Shown in pieces: positions 53,699 to 61,905 of a DNA stretch of 64,000 nt. The stretch comes from Bradyrhizobium sp. RD5-C2. GTDB lineage: Bacteria; Pseudomonadota; Alphaproteobacteria; Rhizobiales; Xanthobacteraceae. The DNA lies in assembly GCF_019972155.1 (NCBI RefSeq), contig NZ_BOVL01000056.1, positions 1 through 64,000 of the forward strand, read 5' to 3'. Each line of letters opens with the position of its first letter. Position 1 is the first letter of the stretch. The notes under the pieces were generated by a model. It searched no databases and was not told the DNA's origin. It saw only the letters and a list, made by a program, of their open reading frames with translations. The position numbers were made by a program, and so were the translations under genes.

Positions 53699-55801
53699 AT
53701 GAGTGATGCGCGCGCGACCGGCCGGCGGCCGGTTCGGATCGGCTTCCGCACTTCCATCATCACGGTGTTCATCGCCGCCGTGCTAGTGGTCGGGCTGACG
53801 CTGGTCTATCTCAGCTTCAGGCGGGTCTCCTCGATCACGCAGATGGCGGCGAGCACCTTCATCGACAAGGTCGGGCAACTCGGTGCCGACCGCATCGACG
53901 CGCAGTTCAAGAATGTGCGCGACAATCTCGAGATTTTGGCGGGGCTGCCGGCGATCCAGGAGGCCGACATCGCCGACAACACCAGGCTCTACGGCCTGCT
54001 GGCCTCGATGCTGCGCAACAATCCGCAGATCTTCAATCTCTATGTCGGATACGAAGACGGCTCGTTCCTCGAGATGGACGTCATCGATCGCGCCAAGCCG
54101 CAATTCCGCACGGCGTTGAATGTCGACGCCGACGCGGTCTACCGCGTGGTCGTGATCGCCCGCACCGGGGCGTCTGCTGCTGCGCCGGTGACGCTGTTCC
54201 TGTCGGAAAATTTGATCCAGGTCGCGCAAGTCGCAGGACCTGACAGCTACGACCCGCGGCAGCGTCCCTGGTATGTCGAGGCCTTCAAGGATCGCAAGAC
54301 GCTGCTCACCGGGCCCTATGTGTTCTATGCGACCGGCGAGCCCGGCTACACGCTGCGCATCCCGCTGAGGGAGGGCCGCCGCGGGGTGGTGGCCGCCGAT
54401 CTCCTGCTCAATCGCCTCGAGGAGATGCTGAGCCGGCAAAAGCTCGGCAAATCCGGGCTGGCCTTCCTGTTCAACGATGCCGACCGCATCGTCGGCCATC
54501 CCGAGATGCGCGATCTGATGGCCGAGCGCCGCGACGCGCTGCCCCGGATCGAGGCCCTCAAGCTTCCCGGCCTGTCTGCGGCGATTGCGTCCTGGCGCAG
54601 CGATGGCAGCGCACAGCAGTTCTTCACCGACGGCGACGGGCGGACGCTGGTTGCAGCCTTTCACCGCATCGAGACCGCCGGGGCGGCCAACATCCGGCTC
54701 GCGGTGATCGCCCCGCTCGATGAATTCTTTGCCAAGATCATCTCGGAGCGGCGCGCGCTGTTCGCCATCGCGCTCGGCTTTGTGATCGCGATGCTGCCGT
54801 TCGCGTTCTGGCTCGGCTCGCTGCTCGCCCGGTCGCTGCGCGAACTGGCGCGGCAGACCGACGAGATCCAGCGCTTTCAGCTCGCCGACCGGCCGCGCAT
54901 GCAATCGGCGATCGACGAGATCGACGAACTCGGCCGTTCGGTATTCACGATGCGCACCGTCGTGCGCAATTTCTCCAGCTTCATTCCGCAGCCGATCGTC
55001 CGTCAGCTGATGGCGTCCGGGGCCTCGTTGCAGCTCGGCGGCGTCAGGCGCGAGGTCACGGTGCTGTTCACCGACGTCGCTGATTTCACCGCGAAGACGG
55101 AGAAAGCGGATCCGTCGCAGGTCATGATCTTCACCTCGCGCTATTTCGCCGCGATGTCGGAGGCGATCATGAAGCACCACGGCACCATCGACAAATTCAT
55201 CGGCGATGCGGTGATGGCACTGTGGAATGCGCCGGACGACGACGACGATCACGTCATTCACGCCTGCGAGGCGGTGCTGGACTGCCTGCAGCGCAACGCC
55301 GAGCTCAACCGGGCGTTCCGCAGCGAGGGCTGGCCGGCCTACACCACGCGGTTCGGCCTGCATCTCGGTGACGCCGTGGTCGGCAATGTCGGCTCCGCCG
55401 ACCGCATGAACTACACCGCGCTCGGTGCCACCATCAATCTGGCCTCGCGGCTCGAAGGGCTCAACAAGAACTACGGCACCCAAGTCCTGGTCAGCGCGGC
55501 CGTGCGGGCGCGCGCCGAGCACAAATTCGCGTTCCGCAGCGTCGACCAGATCCGGCCGAAGGGCTTTGCCGAGGCGATCACGGTCTATGAGCTCTGCGGC
55601 CCGCGCGGCGATGCCGAGCTGGCGTTCTGCGCGTTCTGGGAGGCCGTCTACGCTGCGATCTGCGGCGGGGAACCCGCCACGGCGCTGCTGCACATTGCCG
55701 ATTTCCTGGCAGAATATCCCGGAGACGGCGTCGCGCAATACCATGCCGAACGGCTACGCGATGCCGTTCAGCAACCGCTGCTCGATCATCCGGTGCACTG
55801 A
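53699..55801 (+). CDS. Membrane-bound class III adenylate cyclase with extracytoplasmic sensor
   Basis: A 700-residue receptor. TM1 at about 18-40, a Cache-type extracytoplasmic domain (about 45-350), TM2 (about 355-378), a HAMP-like linker, then a class III cyclase domain from about 450. Metal Asp459 in VLFTDVADFT and Asp503 in KFIGDAVMALW are present. The Lys of KFIGD and the Thr of NYTALG match the adenine-specifying pattern, and the NLASR Asn and Arg are kept, so the product is probably cyclic AMP. It is coupled by overlapping context to the binding-protein gene that starts one base after its stop. Confidence 0.92.
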   Translation: MSDARATGRRPVRIGFRTSIITVFIAAVLVVGLTLVYLSFRRVSSITQMAASTFIDKVGQLGADRIDAQFKNVRDNLEILAGLPAIQEADIADNTRLYGLLASMLRNNPQIFNLYVGYEDGSFLEMDVIDRAKPQFRTALNVDADAVYRVVVIARTGASAAAPVTLFLSENLIQVAQVAGPDSYDPRQRPWYVEAFKDRKTLLTGPYVFYATGEPGYTLRIPLREGRRGVVAADLLLNRLEEMLSRQKLGKSGLAFLFNDADRIVGHPEMRDLMAERRDALPRIEALKLPGLSAAIASWRSDGSAQQFFTDGDGRTLVAAFHRIETAGAANIRLAVIAPLDEFFAKIISERRALFAIALGFVIAMLPFAFWLGSLLARSLRELARQTDEIQRFQLADRPRMQSAIDEIDELGRSVFTMRTVVRNFSSFIPQPIVRQLMASGASLQLGGVRREVTVLFTDVADFTAKTEKADPSQVMIFTSRYFAAMSEAIMKHHGTIDKFIGDAVMALWNAPDDDDDHVIHACEAVLDCLQRNAELNRAFRSEGWPAYTTRFGLHLGDAVVGNVGSADRMNYTALGATINLASRLEGLNKNYGTQVLVSAAVRARAEHKFAFRSVDQIRPKGFAEAITVYELCGPRGDAELAFCAFWEAVYAAICGGEPATALLHIADFLAEYPGDGVAQYHAERLRDAVQQPLLDHPVH

Positions 55802-55802
55802 G

Positions 55803-56828
55803 ATGCCGACCGAGGCCTGCGTGCTGCCCCGCAAGATCAGCCGGCGACGTATCCTCGGCGGAACCATCGGCGCGGCGCTGAGTGCCGCGGCGATCGTCGC
55901 ACCCGCAATCGCGCGAGACCGTGCCCGGCTGCGGCTTGGCTATCTCCATGTCGTCGCCGTCGACGGCCAAATTCTCACCGGCCTCGACCGCGGCTCGTTC
56001 GACAAGGAAGGCATCGATCTTGAACTGGTCGAGTTCAACACCGGCTTCGAGGTGGTGCAGGCGATGGCCGCCGGCAAGCTCGACGTGCTGTCGGCCGGTG
56101 GCGTCATCTCGAGTCTGCTGCCGCGCGGCGGTTACACCGCGTTCCTTGTCAATGATATCGAGATCGCGACCGCGCAGCTCTGGGTGCGGCCGGACAAGGG
56201 CGTCACGACATTCGCAGACCTTCGCGGCAAGCGCATCGCGACCGCCAGGATGACGACAGCCCACATCTTCCTCGATCGTGCGCTGCGCGCCAACGGCCTC
56301 GCGCCGACCGATGTCGAGATCGCCAACAGCAACATGTCGACGGCGGTGGACGCGTTCATCGCAGGCGAGGTGCCGGCGGTCGCGCTGTGGGTGCCGTTCA
56401 ATATCACGGTGCGCGAAAAGCTGCCCGGCGCCGTCAAGCTGGTCGACGCATCCGCCTACTATCCGCAATCCGCCGTCGTTGGCGGCTGGGTCGCCCAGCA
56501 GGACTATTTCGCCGCCAACCGCGACCTCTTCGCCCGGATCATCCGCGGCTGGGCCGACGCCAACGACCACATGCTGCGGAACGGCAAGGCCGCGGCCGTT
56601 GCGTTGCAGAAGAACCACTATCCGCAGGCGTCGATCGCCGACATCGAGGAGGCGCTGGCGGCGCAGAAGATGTTCTCGTCGCGGGAGTGGAAGCGGCTCT
56701 ATGCCGACGGCACGGTGGCAAGATGGCTGCAGCAGGTCAGCGATTTCTTCGTGACCGAGGCCCCGCTTGCAACAGCAACACCGGCTACGCAATATTTCGA
56801 TCCGAGCCTTTATCTCGCGACGATCTAG
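55803..56828 (+). CDS. Tat-exported ABC-type substrate-binding protein (NMT1/SsuA-like)
   Basis: A 341-residue periplasmic binding protein of the NMT1/THI5-like family. A twin-arginine type signal (ISRRRILGGTIGAALSAAAIV) is followed by RLRLGYLHVVAVDGQILTGL, with the FEVVQAMAAGKLDVLSAGG segment typical of the family. No permease or ATPase gene is next to it. ATG 55803 begins one base after the cyclase stop, so the two are likely to be translated together; the binding protein may deliver a ligand to the cyclase sensor (inference). Confidence 0.88.
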   Translation: MPTEACVLPRKISRRRILGGTIGAALSAAAIVAPAIARDRARLRLGYLHVVAVDGQILTGLDRGSFDKEGIDLELVEFNTGFEVVQAMAAGKLDVLSAGGVISSLLPRGGYTAFLVNDIEIATAQLWVRPDKGVTTFADLRGKRIATARMTTAHIFLDRALRANGLAPTDVEIANSNMSTAVDAFIAGEVPAVALWVPFNITVREKLPGAVKLVDASAYYPQSAVVGGWVAQQDYFAANRDLFARIIRGWADANDHMLRNGKAAAVALQKNHYPQASIADIEEALAAQKMFSSREWKRLYADGTVARWLQQVSDFFVTEAPLATATPATQYFDPSLYLATI

Positions 56829-56835
56829 CGCTCTC

Positions 56836-57612
56836 CTACCGCTTGATCCCGGCGAATGCGGCGGCAATGCCGCGCTGGAACAGCGACCAGTCGAAGCCGA
56901 GCGCGAGTGCAAGGTAGCCTCGCTCGATCATCGCATTGGCCTGCTCGGCAGTGCGCGCGACGCCGCCGATCGGCACGCCGCTCTTCATGATGCCTTCTTC
57001 GGCGCGCTGCATCAGTGCGACCACTTCGGGATCGTCAGGAAAGCCGCGCTTGTTGATCGAGGTGGCGAGATCGCCGGGCCCGATCACCGCGAGGTCGATG
57101 CCCGGTGTCGCCATGATCTCGTCAATGCGATTGACGGCATCGACATGCTCGATCGTGATCATGCAGATCATGTCGTCGTCGGCGGTCGCCATGTAGTCGT
57201 TCATCGAGACGCCCCAGCGGAACGGCGCATGGAACGGCCCCCAGAGCCGGTCGCCGTTCGGCGGATAGCGCACGCTGCGCGCGGCTTTCTCGGCGTCGCC
57301 GCGATTGCAGATCATCGGAAAGTTGATGCCGAGCGCGCCGATGTCCATCGGCGCCTTTGCGAGGTGCGGCTCGTTGGCGGCGATCCGCACCATCGGCACG
57401 CACGGCGTGCCCGAGGTGGCCACGATCATCGCATGCGCGGTGCCGAGGTCGATCGGGCCGTGCTCGAGATCGACGATGATCCAGTCCAGCGACTGCGCCA
57501 TGATCTGCACGGTCTGGATGCTCGGAATGGTCGCGATCGCGCCGAAGGTCGGGCGCTTGTCGCGCCAAGCCTGGCGCAGGCGATTGAGCGGCGTCAGCGG
57601 TGCTGTGGTCAA
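56836..57612 (-). CDS. HpcH/HpaI aldolase family protein
   Basis: A 258-residue TIM-barrel lyase of the HpcH/HpaI (2-keto-3-deoxy acid aldolase) family. Mg and carbonyl motifs: DWIIVDLEHGPIDLGTA, MVRIAANEP, MICMITIEHVDAVNRIDEI and PGIDLAVIGPGDLATSI. The start is TTG 57612, with GGGAGGA six bases upstream. Convergent with the binding-protein gene, seven bases apart. Substrate unknown. Confidence 0.88.
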   Translation of the reverse strand: MTTAPLTPLNRLRQAWRDKRPTFGAIATIPSIQTVQIMAQSLDWIIVDLEHGPIDLGTAHAMIVATSGTPCVPMVRIAANEPHLAKAPMDIGALGINFPMICNRGDAEKAARSVRYPPNGDRLWGPFHAPFRWGVSMNDYMATADDDMICMITIEHVDAVNRIDEIMATPGIDLAVIGPGDLATSINKRGFPDDPEVVALMQRAEEGIMKSGVPIGGVARTAEQANAMIERGYLALALGFDWSLFQRGIAAAFAGIKR

Positions 57613-57671
57613 ATGCGGTCCTCCCTCGAAGGCGGGCAGAGGCTAGCAGCGGGTCGTGACGGCGAAAAGGA

Positions 57672-58469
57672 TCAGGCCGGGACTCTGCCGCCGAAGAACG
57701 GCGTCAGCGCGTCAGTGAGCGCATGCGGGCGCTTCGAGGTGAAGATCATCTCGGCGCCGGCCTCATCGCTCTCCGAGCCGGCCGGGCCGAGCAAATCGGC
57801 GACGCGGCGGGCGATCGCCGGCGCCGGATCGATCCAGTCGACCGGCCACGGCGCGAGCCGGGTCAGGCGTTCCAGCAGCAGCGGATAATGCGTGCAGGCG
57901 AGCACGACGGTGTCGGTGCGGGCCGGGTCATTGGCGCCATCGCCGACGAAGCAGGGGGCCAGTTCGGCGGCAATGTCCTCGTCGCGCACCCTCTGGCCGC
58001 TCAGCGCGGCCTCGGCGAGCGAAGCCAACTCACCGGAGCCGACCAGCGTCACCTCACAGCCCTGCGCAAAATCCGAGATCAGCTTGCGGGTATATTCCCG
58101 TTTCACGGTGCCTCTGGTGCCGAGTACCGAGACCCGCCTGGTTCTCGACGAAATGCAGGCCGGCTTGATCGCCGGCACGGTGCCGACGAAGGGCAGGCGA
58201 TAGGCGTCGCGCAGATGCGACATGACCAGGGTGGACGCCGTGTTGCAGGCGATCACGACGAGGTCGGGCGCGTGGGCCTCGATCAGCTCGCCGACCAGCG
58301 GCACCACCCGGGCGATGATCTCGTCCTCGGTGTGGTGGCCATAGGGGAAGAAGGCATCGTCGGCGACATAGACATAGTGGGCGTCGGGCCGGGCGCGGAC
58401 GATCTCGCGCAGCACGGTGAGGCCGCCGAGGCCGGAATCGAAGATGAGGATGGTCGGGGGAGTGGGCAC
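57672..58469 (-). CDS. murI: Glutamate racemase
   Basis: A 265-residue enzyme making D-glutamate for peptidoglycan. Catalytic Cys75 (VVIACNTAST) and Cys192 (VVLACTHYP) are present, with IFDSGLGGLTVL at the N-terminus (Asp11, Ser12). Essential in most bacteria. ATG 58469. On the same strand as, and upstream of, the aldolase gene by 59 bases. Confidence 0.95.
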   Translation of the reverse strand: MPTPPTILIFDSGLGGLTVLREIVRARPDAHYVYVADDAFFPYGHHTEDEIIARVVPLVGELIEAHAPDLVVIACNTASTLVMSHLRDAYRLPFVGTVPAIKPACISSRTRRVSVLGTRGTVKREYTRKLISDFAQGCEVTLVGSGELASLAEAALSGQRVRDEDIAAELAPCFVGDGANDPARTDTVVLACTHYPLLLERLTRLAPWPVDWIDPAPAIARRVADLLGPAGSESDEAGAEMIFTSKRPHALTDALTPFFGGRVPA

Positions 58470-58642
58470 GGTGAAAAGTCTATCCGAGGCAGGGTTACCA
58501 TTCAGTTGTTTTTGGCTATCCGGCCACTGGGGCCGACAAAAGGCGGTGAAGGCGGGAATTTCATATGGCCTTGACCTATCCCTGCAAGTATCACGGCAAA
58601 CTATTGCTGCGACGTGCGAAATCCAAACGGGGCCATTCGACC

Positions 58643-59242
58643 ATGATCCGCAATACCACCGCGAGCTGGGGCTCGCTCGCCCGTGCGTTCCACTGGGTGC
58701 TGGGCATCACCATCATCGGCATGCTGGCCTATGGCTGGTGGATGAACCACTTCCCGGCACGGGCGGACAAGTTCTTCTACCGGTCGATTCATGCCGATAT
58801 CGGCTACATGGTGCTGCTGCTGACCGTGCTGCGGCTGCTCTGGCGCAGCGTCAACCCGACCCCGACGCTGCCGGCCGAGATGCCTTCCTGGCAGCGGATC
58901 GCCGCCCGCGTCAGCCATGGCGCGCTCTATGCCGTCACCATCCTGGTCGCGATGCTGGGCTGGGCGCATTCCGGATCCCGTGCCCAGGACTATTCGAGCT
59001 TCTTCGGCCTGTTCCACGTTCCCCAGATCACCTCGCCCGACAAGGCGGCGGCGGACGCCTATGAAGATCGCCACATCTTCTTCGCCTACGTCTTGCTCGC
59101 GCTGATCGTGCTGCACCTTGCCGCGGTCGCCTTCCATCATTTCGTCAAGCGCGACCGGGTCGCCGCGCGGATGATGGGGGCGGGCGAGGCCGACGGCGCC
59201 CATGAGGCGGCGCGGGCAGCGACGCCGAGGGCGAGCGGATGA
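58643..59242 (+). CDS. Cytochrome b561 family protein
   Basis: A 199-residue inner-membrane protein with four membrane helices. Heme-ligand type His residues are in LARAFHWVLGI, FYRSIHADIGY, RVSHGALYAV and the C-terminal LIVLHLAAVAFHHFV. Likely di-heme electron carrier between quinones and periplasmic partners. Start ATG 58643 follows GGGG of a weak site. Divergent from murI. Confidence 0.88.
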   Translation: MIRNTTASWGSLARAFHWVLGITIIGMLAYGWWMNHFPARADKFFYRSIHADIGYMVLLLTVLRLLWRSVNPTPTLPAEMPSWQRIAARVSHGALYAVTILVAMLGWAHSGSRAQDYSSFFGLFHVPQITSPDKAAADAYEDRHIFFAYVLLALIVLHLAAVAFHHFVKRDRVAARMMGAGEADGAHEAARAATPRASG

Positions 59243-59335
59243 CCGCCGAGTCTTGACGGCCAGGTGATGGCATCGCACCGGCGCCGGCGCTAGTCTGGCG
59301 GTCAATCCGGGAGGGCCATCGCGGCCAAGACGCTC

Positions 59336-60361
59336 GTGGACGATCTTGCGCGGGACAATGTGAACTGGCGGATGCCGGACGAGGGCGCGCCGCATGCCGC
59401 GACCTGGATGGCGTTCGGCGCCAGCGCCGCGATCTGGGGCGGCAAGCTGCTTCCGGTGGCGCGGGAAAATCTTGCCAACATTGCCAAGGCGATCGCAGCC
59501 TATGAACGCGTCAACATGCTGGTGCGCGAGGAGGACCGCGAGATTGCCGCGCGGCTGTGCGGCCCCGCGGTCAGCCTCGTCGTGCAACCGGTCGATGACG
59601 TGTGGATGCGCGACACCGGACCGTTGTTCGTGAGGGACCCGTCGGGGCAGCTTGGCGCCGTCGGTCTCCACTTCAACGGCTGGGGCAACAAGCAACGCCA
59701 CGCGCTCGATGCCGAGGTCGCCGCGCATGTCACCACAGCCGCGAAGGCGACGTTTATCAAGGCGGGCCTCGTGCTGGAAGGCGGCGGGATCGAGGTCGAC
59801 GGCGAGGGGACAGCCATCATCACCGAGAGCTGCGTCCTCAACCCAAATCGCAATCCGGGTGTGTCGAAGGACAAATGCGAGGCCGAACTGTCTGGCCTGC
59901 TCGGGCTGGAAAAGATCATCTGGCTGCCCGGCATCGCGGGCAAGGACATCACCGACGGCCATACCGACTTCTACGCGCGCTTTGCCGGTCCCGGCGTGGT
60001 CGTGGCCGGCCTGGAGATGGACCCGTCGTCGTTCGATCACGCGGTGACCAAGCGACACCTCGATATCCTGCGCGGCGCTGTCGATGCGAAGGGCCGGCGT
60101 CTGGAGGTCGTGGTGCTGGAGAGCCCGTCGACGGTGCGTCCAAAGCACGGCGGCAAGGACTTCGCTGCCGGATACATCAACTTCTATGTCTGCAACGGCG
60201 CCGTGATCGCGCCCGAGTTCGGCGACGCGACCGCCGACCGCAACGCGCACGATATCCTGCGCGACTTGTTTGCGGACCGGGAGATCATCCAGCTCAACAT
60301 TGACGGCATCGCTGCCGGCGGTGGCGGCATCCACTGCACGACGCAACAGCAACCGCGTTGA
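59336..60361 (+). CDS. aguA: Agmatine deiminase family protein
   Basis: A 341-residue penta-alpha/beta-propeller deiminase. The nucleophile is Cys334 in GGGGIHCTTQQQP; Asp-His parts are seen in DDVWMRDTGPLFV and GHTDFYARFAGPG. Agmatine to N-carbamoylputrescine is the classical reaction; no aguB gene is near. The start is GTG 59336, without a good ribosome site. Two hairpins follow the stop. Confidence 0.9.
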   Translation: MDDLARDNVNWRMPDEGAPHAATWMAFGASAAIWGGKLLPVARENLANIAKAIAAYERVNMLVREEDREIAARLCGPAVSLVVQPVDDVWMRDTGPLFVRDPSGQLGAVGLHFNGWGNKQRHALDAEVAAHVTTAAKATFIKAGLVLEGGGIEVDGEGTAIITESCVLNPNRNPGVSKDKCEAELSGLLGLEKIIWLPGIAGKDITDGHTDFYARFAGPGVVVAGLEMDPSSFDHAVTKRHLDILRGAVDAKGRRLEVVVLESPSTVRPKHGGKDFAAGYINFYVCNGAVIAPEFGDATADRNAHDILRDLFADREIIQLNIDGIAAGGGGIHCTTQQQPR

Positions 60362-60370
60362 TGTGAACGT

Positions 60371-60396
60371 CCCGGCCGCGACGGATCGCGGCCGGG
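60371..60396 (+). terminator. Terminator-like hairpin after aguA
   Basis: CCCGGCCGCGA-CGGA-TCGCGGCCGGG, an 11-base perfect stem nine bases after the aguA stop. No T tract, so strength is uncertain. Confidence 0.6.
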
Positions 60397-60413
60397 CCGT
60401 TCATCGATTGCGC

Positions 60414-60468
60414 TATAGCGTTTTCGAGTGAAGTGGACACCGGTTCGCGTGAAGAAAACGCGTCAAAA
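60414..60468. repeat. Palindromic repeat family B, copy 4
   Basis: TATAGCGTTTTCGAGTGAAG through AAGAAAACGCGTCAAAAC. The left edge is TATAGC rather than TAGAGC. Joined to repeat C copy 2. Confidence 0.85.
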
Positions 60469-60477
60469 CAACAAACG

Positions 60478-60516
60478 AGAGCTTCGGTTCTGATCCTGTC
60501 AGAACCGAAGCTCTAG
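60478..60516. repeat. Palindromic repeat family C, copy 2
   Basis: AGAGCTTCGGTTCTGA (60478-60493) and TCAGAACCGAAGCTCT (60499-60514) form a 16-base perfect stem with a five-base loop. It lies six bases from the M20 gene's stop and could end both flanking transcripts. Confidence 0.85.
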
Positions 60517-60521
60517 CGGTG

Positions 60522-61694
60522 CTAACCCGCCGGCATCTGCTTCTCGACCAGGCGTACCCAGTAGGACGCGCCGTGGCCGAGGATGTTGTCGTTGAACTTG
60601 TAGGCCGGGTGGTGGCACATCGGGCCGTCGCCCATGCCGAGGAAGACGAACGCGCCGGGGCGCGCCTCCAGCATGAACGCGAAATCCTCGGCGCCCATCA
60701 CCGGCACCAGATTGTCGTTGACGCGCTCGGCGCCGGCCACATCGCGTGCGACCTCGGCGGCGATGCCGGCCTCACGCGCATGGTTCAGCGTCACCGGATA
60801 CATGCGGCCATAGTCGGTCTCGGCAGAGCCGCCATAGGCCTTGGCGATGTTGGAGGCGACCTCGCCGATCCGGCGCTCGACCAGATCGCGCACGCCGGGA
60901 TCGAGCGTGCGCACGGTGCCGCCAAGCGTGACGGTCTCCGGGATCACGTTGAACGCGGCGCCGGCCTCGAACATGGTGATCGAGATCACAGCCGATTTCA
61001 GCGGATCGACATTGCGCGACACGATCGATTGCAGCGCATTGATGATCTGGGCGCCGATCAGCACGCTGTCGACCGCTTCGTGCGGGGCCGCGCCGGCGTG
61101 GCCGCCCTTGCCGTGGACGACGATCTTCAAGGTGTCCGACGAGGCCAGCATCGGGCCCGGTGTGGTCGCGAAATAGCCCTCGGGCAGGCCGGGCATGTTG
61201 TGGAGGCCATAGACCTCCTGGATGCCCCAGCGGGTCATCAGCCCGTCGTCGACCATCGCCTTGCCGCCGGCGCCGCCTTCCTCGGCAGGCTGGAAGATCA
61301 CGACCGCGGTGCCGTCGAAATTGCGCGTCTCGGTGAGGTATTTCGCAGCGCCCAAGAGCATCGCGGTGTGGCCGTCATGGCCGCACGCGTGCATCTTGCC
61401 GGGGACCTTCGAGGCATAGGCGACGCCCGAGGCCTCGGCGATCGGCAGCGCGTCCATGTCGGCGCGCAGCCCGATGGTCTTGCCCGAACCGGATTTGCGG
61501 CCGCGGATCACGCCGACCACGCCGGTGCGCCCGATTCCCGTCACCACCTCGTCGCAGCCGAACTCGCGCAGCTTCTCGGCGACAATGCCGGCGGTGCGGT
61601 GCACCTCGTAGAGCAGTTCGGGGTTCTCGTGGAAGTCATGGCGCCAGGCGGCCATTTCATCCGAGAGGGCGGCAACGCGATTGACGATGGGCAT
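60522..61694 (-). CDS. M20 family amidohydrolase (hippurate hydrolase-like)
   Basis: A 390-residue metallo-amidohydrolase of the M20D group. Metal-binding residues: Cys104 and His106 in MHACGHDGHT, Glu in PAEEGGAGG, His in YGLHNMPG and a C-terminal His in CHHPAYKFND. Substrates of the group include N-acyl amino acids and hippurate. Cytoplasmic. ATG 61694. Confidence 0.9.
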   Translation of the reverse strand: MPIVNRVAALSDEMAAWRHDFHENPELLYEVHRTAGIVAEKLREFGCDEVVTGIGRTGVVGVIRGRKSGSGKTIGLRADMDALPIAEASGVAYASKVPGKMHACGHDGHTAMLLGAAKYLTETRNFDGTAVVIFQPAEEGGAGGKAMVDDGLMTRWGIQEVYGLHNMPGLPEGYFATTPGPMLASSDTLKIVVHGKGGHAGAAPHEAVDSVLIGAQIINALQSIVSRNVDPLKSAVISITMFEAGAAFNVIPETVTLGGTVRTLDPGVRDLVERRIGEVASNIAKAYGGSAETDYGRMYPVTLNHAREAGIAAEVARDVAGAERVNDNLVPVMGAEDFAFMLEARPGAFVFLGMGDGPMCHHPAYKFNDNILGHGASYWVRLVEKQMPAG

Positions 61695-61736
61695 GGGAGC
61701 GTCCGTTTCTTGTGAGCTTTGTAGTGAACCGTGTAG

Positions 61737-61762
61737 GGCGGGTCAGCGTAGCGTAACCCGCC
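61737..61762. repeat. REP-like hairpin GGCGGGT...ACCCGCC
   Basis: GGCGGGT (61737-61743) and ACCCGCC (61756-61762) flank CAGCGTAGCGTA. It lies beside the larger inverted-repeat element at 61785-61893. Confidence 0.7.
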
Positions 61763-61784
61763 GGCTTGTCACGCGAAAGCGACC

Positions 61785-61893
61785 GTCATTCCGGGGCGAT
61801 TCGAGCCCCAATTCGCAATTGCGAACTGTGGAATCCAGAGGTTGCGGCGCGAGATTCCGGATTTCACGCGCGGTGCGCGTGCCCCGGAATGAC
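61785..61893. repeat. 109-base element with 13-base terminal inverted repeats
   Basis: GTCATTCCGGGGC (61785-61797) and GCCCCGGAATGAC (61881-61893) are exact inverted copies. The inner part contains AATTCGCAATTGCGAA and the related GATTCCGGATTTC segment. It may be a nonautonomous (MITE-like) element or a REP mosaic. No gene inside. Confidence 0.75.
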
Positions 61894-61905
61894 GCAGGCA
61901 GATCC

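Noticed and set aside
53783-55744. Minus-strand open frame (653 codons) opposite the cyclase
   Set aside because: Antisense shadow: compositionally biased, no domain, and the plus strand has an intact class III cyclase.
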